Below are positions 25,324-37,578 of a stretch of DNA of 64,000 nt, one piece after another. The stretch spans positions 124,001-188,000 of the forward strand of contig NZ_JANCLU010000001.1 in the NCBI RefSeq assembly GCF_024294805.1. Reading direction: 5' to 3'. A program made the position numbers and the translations under genes. This stretch comes from Alsobacter ponti (GTDB lineage Bacteria > Pseudomonadota > Alphaproteobacteria > Rhizobiales > Beijerinckiaceae). Under the pieces are notes generated by a model. The model worked only from the letters and a program-made list of their open reading frames with translations, had not been told where the DNA came from and searched no databases. Positions within the stretch are counted from its first letter, which is position 1; each line of letters begins with the position of its first letter.

Positions 25324-26475
25324 ATGGCCCTTCATTTCACGCAGCAGGAATTCGCGTCGCGCCTCGTTCGCTTGCAGGCCGCCATGCAGGCGCGCGGCCT
25401 CGACGGCATGCTGCTCTTCGCCCAGGAAAGCCATTACTGGCTGACCGGCTACGACTCGTTCGGCTTCTGCTTTTACCAGTGCCTCTACGTGGGGGCGGAC
25501 GGGCGCATGGCGCTGCTGACGCGCTCCGCCGACCTGCGGCAGGCGCAGCACACCTCGATCCTCCGCGACATCCGCATCTGGCGCGACGCCGCCGACGCCG
25601 ACCCGACGCGCGACACGGCCGCAATGATCCGCGATCTCGCCGGGCAGGGCCGCCGCCTCGGCGTCGAGTACGACAGCTACGGCCTGACCCATTTCAACGG
25701 AAAGCGGCTGGAAGCGGCGATGGAGGGTGTGGCGACGCTGGTCGATGGTTCCGACGTCGTGCCGCGCCTGCGCGCCGTCAAGTCTGAGGCGGAAATCGCC
25801 TATGTCCGCAAGGCGGCCGAGTTGTCGGACCTCGCGGACGCGGCGGCGCTCGGGGCGGCGCGGGCCGGCGCGGACGAGGGGGAGATTCTCGCCGCGCAGC
25901 ACGCGGCCATCTTCGCGGCCGGCGGCGACTATCCCGGCAACGAGTTCATCATCGGCTCGGACCGTGACGCCCTCCTGTGCCGCTACAAGTCGGGCCGCCG
26001 CCGCCTTGCCGGTAACGACCAGCTCACGCTCGAGTTCGCCGGAGCGTACCGGCACTACCACGCCGCGATCATGCGCACCGTGGTGGTGGGCGAACCCCGC
26101 CCGCTTCATTTGCGCTATCACGCGGCGGCGCGGGAGGCGCTGCTGGCCTGCGAGGCGGCGCTGAAGCCCGGCGCGACGGCCGGCGACGTGTTCGACGCGC
26201 ATACGCGGGTGTTCGACGCGCACGGCCTGGCGAGCCATCGGCTCAACGCCTGCGGATATTCGCTCGGCGCGAAATTCACCCCGTCGTGGATGGATCCTCC
26301 GATGTTCTACGCCAGCAACCCCTGGGTGATCGAACCCGGAATGGTGATGTTCGCCCACATGATCCTGATGGATTCCGAGACCGAGACGGCGATGTGTCTC
26401 GGCCGCACCTACCTCGTGACGGCCGAAGGCGCGTTAACCTTGAACGCGGCGAAGCTGGACCTGATGCTTCGCTGA
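25324..26475 (+). CDS. M24 (pita-bread) family protein without metal ligands
   Basis: A 383-residue protein of the creatinase/aminopeptidase P fold: N-terminal creatinase domain (about 1-150) and C-terminal pita-bread domain (155-383). In metal-dependent relatives the first two ligands are Asp in D-x10-D-x2-R-T. Here the segment is LTLEFAGAYRHYHAAIMRT, giving E237 and A248, and the later His/Glu positions (SLGAKFTPSW) do not match either. It therefore resembles the metal-free branch with creatinase and ectoine hydrolase rather than a Xaa-Pro peptidase. Substrate unknown. ATG at 25324. Confidence 0.8.
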   Translation: MALHFTQQEFASRLVRLQAAMQARGLDGMLLFAQESHYWLTGYDSFGFCFYQCLYVGADGRMALLTRSADLRQAQHTSILRDIRIWRDAADADPTRDTAAMIRDLAGQGRRLGVEYDSYGLTHFNGKRLEAAMEGVATLVDGSDVVPRLRAVKSEAEIAYVRKAAELSDLADAAALGAARAGADEGEILAAQHAAIFAAGGDYPGNEFIIGSDRDALLCRYKSGRRRLAGNDQLTLEFAGAYRHYHAAIMRTVVVGEPRPLHLRYHAAAREALLACEAALKPGATAGDVFDAHTRVFDAHGLASHRLNACGYSLGAKFTPSWMDPPMFYASNPWVIEPGMVMFAHMILMDSETETAMCLGRTYLVTAEGALTLNAAKLDLMLR

Positions 26476-26477
26476 CG

Positions 26478-26492
26478 TTAATCTTTGTTTAA
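26478..26492. promoter_or_regulatory. CtrA-type box TTAA-N7-TTAA before a lipoprotein gene
   Basis: TTAATCTTTGTTTAA begins 3 bases after the stop of the M24 gene and ends 43 bases before the lipoprotein start, a reasonable distance for an activator site over the -35. Perfect in both half sites. Confidence 0.6.
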
Positions 26493-26535
26493 GGAGTGGC
26501 TGCCCGGAGGGGGCTGCCAGACCGGGGAGGGGCTC

Positions 26536-27087
26536 ATGCGCCAGCACGCCAGAACGGTCCGCCGCCTCGCCGCGGCCGGCGGCGCCATCGCCGGCGCGCT
26601 CCTCCTGTCCGCCTGCCAGCAAGGCCTGCAGACCGCCTCCGCCGTGCAGGCCCCGGGCGTGCCCGTCGCGTTCGACACGCTGGAAGGCGCGCCGGAGCCG
26701 GTGCTGAGCAAGGTCATGGCCGAGGTGAACAGCCAGGCCTCGGCCAGGCGCATCGAGATCGTGTCCAGCGAAGCGCAGCCGCGCTACCGCCTCCAGGGCT
26801 ACCTCACGGCCTATCCCAGCGAGGACGGCGAAACGACCCTGGCCTTCGTGTGGGACGTGTTCGACTCCTCCAAGAAGCGCGCCCAGCGCGTCTCCACGAC
26901 CACCGTCGCCAAGGGCCAGTCGAGCGACCCGTGGTTGCAGATCGGCGAAACGCAGATCGCCAAGGCCGCCGCCGACAGCATGAACGAGGTCGCGAGTTTC
27001 CTGGCGGCGGGCCAGAATCAGGGCGGCACGACGGCCGTCGCGGGCGCATCGTCGCGCGCCCTCGGCTTCAGCGCGGTCGAGCCGTGA
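26536..27087 (+). CDS. Putative lipoprotein, unknown function
   Basis: A 183-residue protein with a signal peptide of the lipoprotein kind: basic MRQHARTVRR, hydrophobic core, and lipobox LLSAC with Cys about residue 26, followed by QQGLQTASA. The mature part has a folded centre (YRLQGYLTAYPSEDGETTLA, VWDVFDSS) and ends in a low-complexity tail. No enzyme motif recognised. GGGGAGGGG lies just before the ATG at 26536. A CtrA-type box lies 43 bases upstream, and a terminator directly follows the stop, so it is a single-gene unit. Likely in the inner leaflet of the outer membrane. Confidence 0.75.
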   Translation: MRQHARTVRRLAAAGGAIAGALLLSACQQGLQTASAVQAPGVPVAFDTLEGAPEPVLSKVMAEVNSQASARRIEIVSSEAQPRYRLQGYLTAYPSEDGETTLAFVWDVFDSSKKRAQRVSTTTVAKGQSSDPWLQIGETQIAKAAADSMNEVASFLAAGQNQGGTTAVAGASSRALGFSAVEP

Positions 27088-27089
27088 TG

Positions 27090-27115
27090 CGCCGCCCACG
27101 GGGGCGGCGTTTTTT
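27090..27115 (+). terminator. Rho-independent terminator after the lipoprotein gene
   Basis: CGCCGCCC, loop ACGG, GGGCGGCG, then TTTTTT, starting 3 bases after the stop codon. Confidence 0.85.
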
Positions 27116-27150
27116 CACAGTGCTCATGCGAATTCCGCAAGAGCCCATGC

Positions 27151-27179
27151 TTGTTTGGCCGCTTTCAGGCTGCTAAGAG
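27151..27179 (+). promoter_or_regulatory. Candidate promoter of prs
   Basis: TTGTTT, 17 bases, TAAGAG, placed 74 bases before the prs start in the only gap after the preceding terminator. Moderate matches to the sigma-70 consensus. Confidence 0.35.
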
Positions 27180-27252
27180 CGCCCTGCGGGCTGCATCGCT
27201 GGCGCTGGCTCCGCTTCTTGTCGTTGCGAACCGAAATACCGGAGCGGACCCC

Positions 27253-28197
27253 ATGAAGGCTGCGATCAAACTCGTAGCGGGCAATTCGAACCGGGCTCTG
27301 GCCGACGCCATCGCCGCCTATCTCGAAGTGCCCCTCGCCAAGTGCCAGGTGCGGCGCTTCGCGGACATGGAGATCTTCGTCGAGATCCAGGAGAACGTCC
27401 GCGGACAGGACGTCTTCATCATCCAGTCGACGTCGTTCCCCGCGAACGACCATCTGATGGAGCTCCTGATCCTCATCGACGCCCTGCGCCGCGCCTCGGC
27501 GCGCCGCATCACCGCCGTGGTCCCGTATTTCGGCTACGCGCGCCAGGACCGCAAGGCGGGGCCGCGCACCCCGATCTCGGCCAAGCTGGTGGCCAACCTC
27601 ATCACCGAGGCCGGCGCCGACCGCGTGCTGACGGTCGACCTGCACGCCGGGCAGATCCAGGGCTTCTTCGACATCCCGACCGACAATCTGTTCGGCGCGC
27701 CCGTCATGGTCCGCGACGTCAAGGAGCGGATGGACCTCTCCAACCTCATGGTCGTGTCGCCGGACGTCGGCGGCGTGGTGCGCGCCCGCGCCCTCGCCAA
27801 GCGCATCGACGCGCCGCTCGCCATCGTCGACAAGCGCCGCGAGCGCGCCGGCGAAAGCGAGGTGATGAACATCATCGGCGAGGTGGAAGGCCGCACCTGC
27901 ATCCTCGTCGACGACATCGTCGATTCCGGCGGCACGCTGTGCAACGCCGCCGACGCGCTCCTCAAGGAGGGCGCCAAGGAAGTCCACGCCTACATCACCC
28001 ACGGCGTGCTCTCCGGCGGCGCGGTGGCGCGCATCGCCGCCTCCAAGCTCAAGACGCTGGTGCTGACGGACTCCATCCAGCCGACCGAGGCGGTGAAGGT
28101 GGCGCGCAACATCCGCGTCATCTCGGTCGCGTCGCTGCTCGGCGAGGCCATCGGCCGCACCGCGCTGGAAGAAAGCGTGTCGAGCCTGTTCGACTGA
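27253..28197 (+). CDS. prs: Ribose-phosphate pyrophosphokinase
   Basis: A 314-residue enzyme that makes PRPP from ribose 5-phosphate and [13 protein letters not shown] is the ATP flexible loop region, [17 protein letters not shown] the signature of class I synthases, and [17 protein letters not shown] the ribose-phosphate loop. The start at 27253 ([13 protein letters not shown]) is chosen over an upstream in-frame start at 27151. Its product feeds apt and pyrimidine, histidine and tryptophan synthesis. Confidence 0.97.
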   Translation: MKAAIKLVAGNSNRALADAIAAYLEVPLAKCQVRRFADMEIFVEIQENVRGQDVFIIQSTSFPANDHLMELLILIDALRRASARRITAVVPYFGYARQDRKAGPRTPISAKLVANLITEAGADRVLTVDLHAGQIQGFFDIPTDNLFGAPVMVRDVKERMDLSNLMVVSPDVGGVVRARALAKRIDAPLAIVDKRRERAGESEVMNIIGEVEGRTCILVDDIVDSGGTLCNAADALLKEGAKEVHAYITHGVLSGGAVARIAASKLKTLVLTDSIQPTEAVKVARNIRVISVASLLGEAIGRTALEESVSSLFD

Positions 28198-28321
28198 GGG
28201 CCCCGGCCTCTAGCCGGCCCGTCGCCGTAGCTGCCCAGCACGTTCGGTGACCTCGTTACAGACGGAAACCGCGCGGTTGTGAGATTCCTCCTTCGGCTCC
28301 CATCGAGCATTGGAGGAACCC

Positions 28322-28762
28322 ATGTTTTCTTTGATCAATTTGCACCGTCGCGCCGCCGCCGCCGTCGTCATCGCCCTGGCTCTCGGCTCGTCGGCCTTCG
28401 CGGCCGACAAGACGCTTTACGACCGCCTGGGCGGCAAGCCCGCGCTCGAGGCCGTCGTCGGCGAGCTGTGGGCGATCACCTCGAAGGACAAGCGGATCAA
28501 CAAGTATTTCGCGAACACGAAACCCGAGGCGTTCGCCGGGCAGCTCGTCGACTTCCTGTGCGAGGCGAGCGGCGGCCCCTGCAAGTACAAGGGCCAGGAC
28601 ATGGTCGCCGCCCACACCGGCATGCACCTGAAGAACAAGGACTTCGACGCGCTGGCGCAGAACGTCGTCAAGGCGCTCGACAAGTTCAAGGTGCCCGCCC
28701 GCGAGAAGAAGGAAGTGATGACGATGCTCGGCAGCCTGCGGAGCTCCATCGTCAATCACTGA
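28322..28762 (+). CDS. Exported group 1 truncated haemoglobin
   Basis: A 146-residue protein with signal peptide (about residues 1-28, cleavage after SSAFA) and a truncated globin domain: LYDRLGGKPALEAVV at the start, KRINKYFANT, and QDMVAAHTGMHL with the probable proximal His near residue 98. Group 1 truncated globins bind O2 or NO, most are cytosolic; this one should be periplasmic. The position of the usual B10 tyrosine appears to hold Trp50, by eye alignment. ATG at 28322 after GGAGGA. Confidence 0.82.
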   Translation: MFSLINLHRRAAAAVVIALALGSSAFAADKTLYDRLGGKPALEAVVGELWAITSKDKRINKYFANTKPEAFAGQLVDFLCEASGGPCKYKGQDMVAAHTGMHLKNKDFDALAQNVVKALDKFKVPAREKKEVMTMLGSLRSSIVNH

Positions 28763-28780
28763 ATGCTCAATCACTGAAGG
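28752..28780 (+). repeat. 15-bp tandem duplication across a stop codon
   Basis: TCAATCACTGAA occurs at 28752-28763 and again at 28767-28778. The first copy contains the last codons and TGA stop of the globin gene, the second repeats them downstream in the same frame spacing (15 bases). Confidence 0.8.
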
Positions 28781-28784
28781 CGAG

Positions 28785-28809
28785 GGGACCCGGCCGCCGG
28801 CCGGGTCCC
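28785..28809 (+). terminator. Hairpin after the globin gene
   Basis: Perfect 11-bp stem GGGACCCGGCC / GGCCGGGTCCC with a three-base loop; followed by ACCCTCGTTCTACTTT, not a clean T-run, so a weak or Rho-assisted terminator. Confidence 0.5.
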
Positions 28810-28968
28810 ACCCTCGTTCTACTTTGCCCGCCGGCGTCTTGCTCCGCCGGGGCTTTTCCCCTATAGACCCCTGCGCCGCCCTGCACCCTTGGAGGAGAGC
28901 GGCCCACCCAAGTCCCGATGCGCCCGGAGACGGCGTGCCGCGGGACTGATTTTGTTTTGGAGAAACCC

Positions 28969-29622
28969 ATGTCCACCGCAGTGAAGCAGATCCTGGCTTC
29001 GAAGCGGGCGGCTGGCGGCAAGGGGGCCGCTCGCGCCGTTCGTCGTGAGGGCCGCGTTCCCGCCGTGATCTACGGCGGCGGAGAAGCGCCCGTCGCGATC
29101 TCGCTCGACTACAAGTCCACCTATCAGCTCATCTTCGCCGGTCACTTCCTGACGACGCCGTTCGAAATCGACGTCGACGGCGAGAAGACCCGCGTCCTGC
29201 CGCGCGACTATCAGCTCGATCCGGTGCGCGACTTCCCGCTGCACGTCGACTTCCTGCGCGTGAAGGCGGGCCAGGAGCTGCGTGTTGAGGTGCCCGTGCA
29301 CATCGTCGGCCAGGAGGCTTCGCCCGGCCTGAAGCGCGGCGGCACGCTCAACATCGTCCGCCACACGGTGGAGATGTGGGTGCCGGCCGACAACATCCCG
29401 GATTCGATCACGGCCGACCTGACCGGCTACGAGATCAACGACTCGCTGCACATCTCGGCGATCAAGCTGCCGGAAGGCTGCCGCCCGGTGATCGCTGACC
29501 GCGACTTCACGGTCATCACCGTGGTCGCGCCGTCGGGCATGCGCGAGGCCGAGGCCACCGCGGCCGCGGCCCCCGCCACCGCGCCGGCCGCCCCGGCCGC
29601 CGCTCCGGCCGCCAAGAAGTAA
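28969..29622 (+). CDS. rplY: 50S ribosomal protein L25 (CTC form)
   Basis: A 217-residue 5S rRNA-binding protein. Residues 1-95 are the L25 domain ([20 protein letters not shown]), 100-190 the TL5/CTC beta domain ([20 protein letters not shown]), and the end is an Ala/Pro-rich tail. The CTC form is the usual one in alphaproteobacteria. Start at 28969 after TTGGAG. Followed by a terminator and then pth, the usual order rplY-pth-ychF. Confidence 0.95.
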   Translation: MSTAVKQILASKRAAGGKGAARAVRREGRVPAVIYGGGEAPVAISLDYKSTYQLIFAGHFLTTPFEIDVDGEKTRVLPRDYQLDPVRDFPLHVDFLRVKAGQELRVEVPVHIVGQEASPGLKRGGTLNIVRHTVEMWVPADNIPDSITADLTGYEINDSLHISAIKLPEGCRPVIADRDFTVITVVAPSGMREAEATAAAAPATAPAAPAAAPAAKK

Positions 29623-29643
29623 GGGGACGATCCGTCGTCCGGA

Positions 29644-29675
29644 GAGCCCCGCGGCGCATGCCGCGGGGCTCTTTT
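29644..29675 (+). terminator. Terminator between rplY and pth
   Basis: Stem GAGCCCCGCGGC, loop GCAT, stem GCCGCGGGGCTC, then TTTT. The pth start is 16 bases further on, so some read-through is likely needed for pth. Confidence 0.8.
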
Positions 29676-29691
29676 CGTTGGGAGTGGAGCC

Positions 29692-30300
29692 ATGCTGCTG
29701 TTCGTCGGCCTGGGGAATCCGGGCGCGCGCTACGCCGGCAACCGGCACAATATCGGCTTCATGGCGGTCGATGAGATCGCCCGCGTCCACCGCGCCGGCC
29801 CGTGGCGGCGCCGTTTCCAGGGCGAGGCCACCGAAGCGACCATCGGCGGCGAGCGGGTGCTGCTGCTGCGGCCCGAGACGTTCATGAACGAGTCCGGCCG
29901 CTCGGTGGCGGAAGCGATGCGCTTCTTCAAGATTCCGCTCGCCGACGTCGTCGTGTTCCACGACGAGCTCGACCTGCCGCCCGCCAAGCTGCGCATGAAG
30001 GCCGGCGGAGGCAACGCCGGGCACAACGGGCTGCGCTCTATCACCGCGCAGTGCGGCAACGACTACCGGCGCGCCCGCATGGGCATCGGCCACCCGGGCG
30101 ACAAGACGCTGGTGCATCCCTACGTGCTGAGCGACTTCGCCAAGTCCGAGCAGCCCTGGGTCGAGGATTTGTGCCGCGCCTGCGCCGACGCCGCCGAACT
30201 TCTCGCCCGCGGCGAGGACGCCAGCTTCCAGAACAAGGTTCACCTGGCCATGGAGGGGCGCGGCTGGGGCGAGGTGAAGGGCGTCAAGGACCGCGCCTGA
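29692..30300 (+). CDS. pth: Peptidyl-tRNA hydrolase
   Basis: A 202-residue enzyme that recycles peptidyl-tRNA dropped by ribosomes. [20 protein letters not shown] holds the catalytic His; [18 protein letters not shown] (catalytic Asp) and [12 protein letters not shown] complete the family set. GGGAGTGGAGCC precedes the ATG. Directly upstream of ychF. Confidence 0.97.
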   Translation: MLLFVGLGNPGARYAGNRHNIGFMAVDEIARVHRAGPWRRRFQGEATEATIGGERVLLLRPETFMNESGRSVAEAMRFFKIPLADVVVFHDELDLPPAKLRMKAGGGNAGHNGLRSITAQCGNDYRRARMGIGHPGDKTLVHPYVLSDFAKSEQPWVEDLCRACADAAELLARGEDASFQNKVHLAMEGRGWGEVKGVKDRA

Positions 30301-30367
30301 GCTTGCCTTTTCCGCCGTTCCCCACCACAAGGCTGGCCAACAGCTTCACATCCGGACCGGACCTCCC

Positions 30368-31465
30368 ATGGGCTTCAAATGCGGCATCGTCGGCCTGCCG
30401 AACGTCGGCAAGTCGACCCTCTTCAACGCGCTGACGCAGACGGCGGCGGCGCAGGCGGCCAACTACCCGTTCTGCACCATCGAGCCGAATGTCGGCGACG
30501 TCGCCGTGCCCGATCCCCGGCTCGACAAGCTCGCCGCCATCGCGGGTTCCGCGCAGATCATTCCGACGCGCATCACCTTCGTCGACATCGCCGGCATCGT
30601 GCGCGGCGCGTCGAAGGGGGAAGGGCTCGGCAACCAGTTCCTCGCCAACATCCGCGAGGTGGACGCCATCGCCCATGTCGTGCGCTGCTTCGAGAACGGC
30701 GACATCACCCATGTCGAGGGCCGCATCGACCCGGTCGCCGACATCGAGACGATCGAGACCGAGCTGATGCTCGCCGACCTCGAGAGTCTCGAGAAGCGCG
30801 TCGTCGCGCTGGAGAAGAAGGCGCGCGGCGGCGACAAGGAGGCGAAGGAGCAGCTCGACATCGTCACCCGCTGCCTCGCCCTGCTGCGCGAAGGCCAGCC
30901 GGCCCGCCTCGTCCAGCGTTCCGCCGAGGAAGAGCGCACGTTCCAGATGCTCAACCTGCTCACCGCCAAGCCGGTGCTCTACGTGTGCAACGTCGAGGAG
31001 GCCTCCGCCCACGACGGCAACGCCTTCTCCGCCCGCGTCTTCGAGCGGGCCAAGGAAGAGGGCGCGGTCGCGGTGGTGGTGTCGGCGCAGATCGAGAGCG
31101 AGATCGCCGTGCTCTCCGCCGAGGAGCAGGCGGAATATCTGGAGGCCGTCGGCCTCGACGAGCCCGGCCTCAACCGCGTCATCCGCGCGGGCTACGATCT
31201 GCTGCACCTCGTCACCTACTTCACGGTGGGGCCGAAGGAGGCGCGGGCCTGGACCATCACCAAGGGCACGAAGGCCCCGCAGGCGGCCGGCGTCATCCAT
31301 ACGGACTTCGAGAAGGGCTTCATCCGCGCCGAGACGATCGCGTATGACGACTACATCGCCTGCAAGGGCGAGGGTGGCGCGCGCGACGCCGGCAAGTTCC
31401 GGCTCGAAGGCAAGGACTACGTCGTCGCCGACGGCGACGTCCTGCACTTCCGCTTCGCCAACTGA
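30368..31465 (+). CDS. ychF: Redox-regulated ATPase YchF
   Basis: A 365-residue Obg-family P-loop protein that prefers ATP. G1 is GLPNVGKSTLF, G3 DIAGIVRGASKGEG, and the NKxD region is replaced as usual in YchF (YVCNVEE). A coiled-coil insert lies at about 125-195 and the TGS domain is at the end (RAWTITKGTKAPQAAGVIH). Associated with ribosomes and oxidative stress control. Universally conserved length. Confidence 0.97.
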   Translation: MGFKCGIVGLPNVGKSTLFNALTQTAAAQAANYPFCTIEPNVGDVAVPDPRLDKLAAIAGSAQIIPTRITFVDIAGIVRGASKGEGLGNQFLANIREVDAIAHVVRCFENGDITHVEGRIDPVADIETIETELMLADLESLEKRVVALEKKARGGDKEAKEQLDIVTRCLALLREGQPARLVQRSAEEERTFQMLNLLTAKPVLYVCNVEEASAHDGNAFSARVFERAKEEGAVAVVVSAQIESEIAVLSAEEQAEYLEAVGLDEPGLNRVIRAGYDLLHLVTYFTVGPKEARAWTITKGTKAPQAAGVIHTDFEKGFIRAETIAYDDYIACKGEGGARDAGKFRLEGKDYVVADGDVLHFRFAN

Positions 31466-31471
31466 TCGGAC

Positions 31472-31492
31472 GCGGGGCGTCCCGCGCCCCGC
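31472..31492. terminator. Hairpin between convergent ychF and oxoprolinase genes
   Basis: Perfect GCGGGGCG / CGCCCCGC stem with loop TCCCG between the two stop codons. No T-run. Confidence 0.45.
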
Positions 31493-31498
31493 CCCGCC

Positions 31499-35173
<3,675 letters not shown>

Positions 35174-35269
35174 CGACCCCTCCTCCGTTCGACGGCTCCG
35201 CATGGGCCGGGACGCCGGTTCCGGTTGGGTAATGGGTCGCCGGAGCGATGACAAGCGGGCCGGACGGCC

Positions 35270-36187
35270 TCAGCGGCCCACGGCGGCCGGCGGGCGCGGC
35301 GCGAACGGGTCGAAGCCGCGCGGCCCCGTCGGCATCACCGGCTCGCTCTCCACCTCCCCCTCGGCCTCGCCATCGTATGGCTCCTCGGAGGGCTGGGCGA
35401 GCATCATCGGGTTCGCCCCGCTCGCCACCGAGGGATAGAGCGCCGGCTGCTGCGGGCGCGGCGTGGCCGCCCGGGAGGCGAGCGCGTCGAGGCGCGGTTC
35501 GAACTTGATGACGGGCTTGCAGATCACCCGGCCGCGGCTGTGGCGGGCGAGGTCCAGGTGGAAGTGGTTGTAGTGCTGCGCGTCGGAGCCTGGGCCCAGC
35601 ACCGTCGTGAAGTGGCGGCAGGAGCCGACGAACACCTCGCGCAGGAATTCCTGGTCGCGCGGCTGGCCGCGCCAGCCCTTCTCGACGTTGATCTCGCGCC
35701 CGTCGGCGAGGCGGAAGGCCATCACGTCCATGGCGTTGCCGAAGGCGTGCTCGGACTTCGGGCCGCCGAGCCGGTTGTTGACGCTGCGGCAGGAATAGGA
35801 GCCGGCCCGCAACTCGGCCACGGGCGCGCCGTAATAGAGCGCCGCGGCGGGCTGAACGACGTCCGCCAGCCACTGGTCGACGCCGGTCAGCATCGGGCAG
35901 CCGAGCACCGCCTTGTTGGTGAGGCCCACCGTGCCGTCGCCGAGGGCCGCGACGCGGAACGGCTGCAGCATGCCGCACGCGCCGGGACCTGAGATTTCGC
36001 GCGCCGGTTCGACGTAGGCCGAGATCTTGACGGACTTCGATGACAGGCAGGCCTGCTCGGCCTCGTCCCGCCAGGCCGCGCGCCGCTCGAAGTTGAACAG
36101 CCCGCAGCCCGACAAAAGGGCGAGAACGCCGGAAGCAATGGCGAGTAGAAGGCCTGAACGCCGCATGCGGCGACCTTGCGCCCGCAT
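35270..36187 (-). CDS. Extensin-like family lipoprotein with M15-type zinc motif
   Basis: A 305-residue envelope protein. The N-terminus (MRRSGLLLAIASGVLALLSG then C) is a lipoprotein signal with lipobox LLSGC. The conserved domain (about 50-230) contains SEHAFGNAMD and HYNHFHLDL, which match SxHxxGxAxD and HxH of M15/VanY-type D,D-carboxypeptidases, so a role on peptidoglycan is possible. The tail is Pro-rich and disordered. Start 36187 or 36166 (the second gives a tighter lipoprotein signal). Divergent from the amidase gene. Confidence 0.8.
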   Translation of the reverse strand: MRAQGRRMRRSGLLLAIASGVLALLSGCGLFNFERRAAWRDEAEQACLSSKSVKISAYVEPAREISGPGACGMLQPFRVAALGDGTVGLTNKAVLGCPMLTGVDQWLADVVQPAAALYYGAPVAELRAGSYSCRSVNNRLGGPKSEHAFGNAMDVMAFRLADGREINVEKGWRGQPRDQEFLREVFVGSCRHFTTVLGPGSDAQHYNHFHLDLARHSRGRVICKPVIKFEPRLDALASRAATPRPQQPALYPSVASGANPMMLAQPSEEPYDGEAEGEVESEPVMPTGPRGFDPFAPRPPAAVGR

Positions 36188-36189
36188 GT

Positions 36190-36215
36190 TTAAGCTCTGC
36201 TGAATCGATCGATTC
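36190..36215. promoter_or_regulatory. Half CtrA-type site and 14-bp palindrome before extensin gene
   Basis: On the minus strand TTCA-N7-TTAA spans 36204-36190, one base off the CtrA pattern. It overlaps a perfect palindrome GAATCGATCGATTC (36202-36215). Both lie within 30 bases of the extensin start and in the divergent region with the amidase. Confidence 0.35.
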
Positions 36216-36339
36216 GCGAGGAGTCCCAAACCGGGCTGAAAGGCTTGACGAACGTCGGCTCCCGGTCACACTTCGCCCCCCGGACCCCGCGCCGGCCGCA
36301 CAATCCTGCCGCGCTCCCGCAACGAAAGGCTCGTCCCCC

Positions 36340-37578
36340 GTGCTGTCGCTTCTCGATCTTCGCCGCCGCATCGACTCCGGCGAACTGTCCGCGTCCGACG
36401 CGATCCGCCAGTCCCTGCAGGCGATCGGCGAGCGCGACGGCGCGCTGAAGGCCTTCGCCAGCGTCGACCGCTCGGCCGTCGCGGGGCATGGGCTGCTGGC
36501 CGGCGTGGCGCTCGGCGTGAAGGACATCATCGACACCGCCGACCTGCCGACCGAGATGGGCTGCAAGGCGATCTACGGAAGCTGGCGGCCGCGCGCGGAC
36601 GCCGCTATCGTCTCGCTCGCCAAAATGGCCGGCGCGACCGTGGTGGGGAAGACCGAGACGACGGCGTTCGCGTTCCTCGATCCCGCGCCGACTCTCAATC
36701 CGCACCGCGCCGACCGGACGCCCGGCGGATCGTCCTCGGGCTCGGCCGCCGCCGTGGCGGCGGGGCTCGTGCCGCTCGCCATCGGCACGCAGACCGGCGG
36801 CTCGGTGATCCGCCCGGCCTCGTTCTGCGGCGTCGCGGCCATAAAGCCCTCGTTCCGCCTGCTGCCGACCGTCGGCCTCAAGACGTCCGCGTGGACCCTG
36901 GACACGCTGGGCCTGATGGCCGCCAGCGTGGCCGACTGCGCCTACGCGCTCGAGGCGATCAGCGGGCGCGAGATGCGCCTGCCCGACGACCCCGGCGCGC
37001 CCCGTTTCGCGCTGGCGCGCCAGCGTTTCGCGGGGGACGCCGCCCCGGAAGGCGAGGCGGCGCTGGAGAAGGCAGCCCGGCTGGCGGAGAAGGCCGGCGC
37101 GACCGTGGTCGAAATCGACCTGCCGAGGCCCTTCGCGGACGCGTGGGCGATCCACGGCACGGTGCAGAACTACGAAATCCGCGTGTCGATGGCGTGGGAA
37201 TATCTGAACCGCCGGGCCGACCTGCCGCCTCGCATCGGCGGCCTGCTCGACGAGGCCCAGTCGATCCGGGCGAGCGACTACGACGCCGTGCGCGGCGCGG
37301 CCCGCCGGGCGCGACTCGCCGCCAAGGATTTCTTCGCGGAGCACGGAGTTGACGCGATCCTGACCTATTCCGCGCCGGGCGCCGCTCCCGACCGCTCCAC
37401 CACCGGCGACCCCCGCTTCAACAAGCTGCTGACCCTGCTCGGCGCGCCCTGCGTCAACGTCCCCGGCCTCGTGTCGGGGGATAGCCTGCCGGTCGGCGTC
37501 CAGGTGGTCGCGCCGTTCGGCCGCGACGCGCAGGCGCTGCGGGCGGCGGCCTGGCTGGAACGTATCGTTCGCGCCTGA
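36340..37578 (+). CDS. Amidase signature family protein
   Basis: A 412-residue hydrolase with the Ser-cisSer-Lys triad: Lys in LGVKDIID, the cis-Ser region TPGGSSSGSAAAVAAG and the nucleophile in IGTQTGGSVIRPAS. Starts with GTG at 36340. The family covers aryl-amidases, allophanate and malonamidase types and GatA. It lacks the neighbours of gatCAB, so a stand-alone amidase is more likely than GatA. Substrate unknown. Confidence 0.88.
   Translation: MLSLLDLRRRIDSGELSASDAIRQSLQAIGERDGALKAFASVDRSAVAGHGLLAGVALGVKDIIDTADLPTEMGCKAIYGSWRPRADAAIVSLAKMAGATVVGKTETTAFAFLDPAPTLNPHRADRTPGGSSSGSAAAVAAGLVPLAIGTQTGGSVIRPASFCGVAAIKPSFRLLPTVGLKTSAWTLDTLGLMAASVADCAYALEAISGREMRLPDDPGAPRFALARQRFAGDAAPEGEAALEKAARLAEKAGATVVEIDLPRPFADAWAIHGTVQNYEIRVSMAWEYLNRRADLPPRIGGLLDEAQSIRASDYDAVRGAARRARLAAKDFFAEHGVDAILTYSAPGAAPDRSTTGDPRFNKLLTLLGAPCVNVPGLVSGDSLPVGVQVVAPFGRDAQALRAAAWLERIVRA

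Noticed and set aside
22439-25444. A 1001-codon open frame antisense to pgsA and uvrC
   Set aside because: Shadow of two well supported genes; no domain and no ribosome-binding site.
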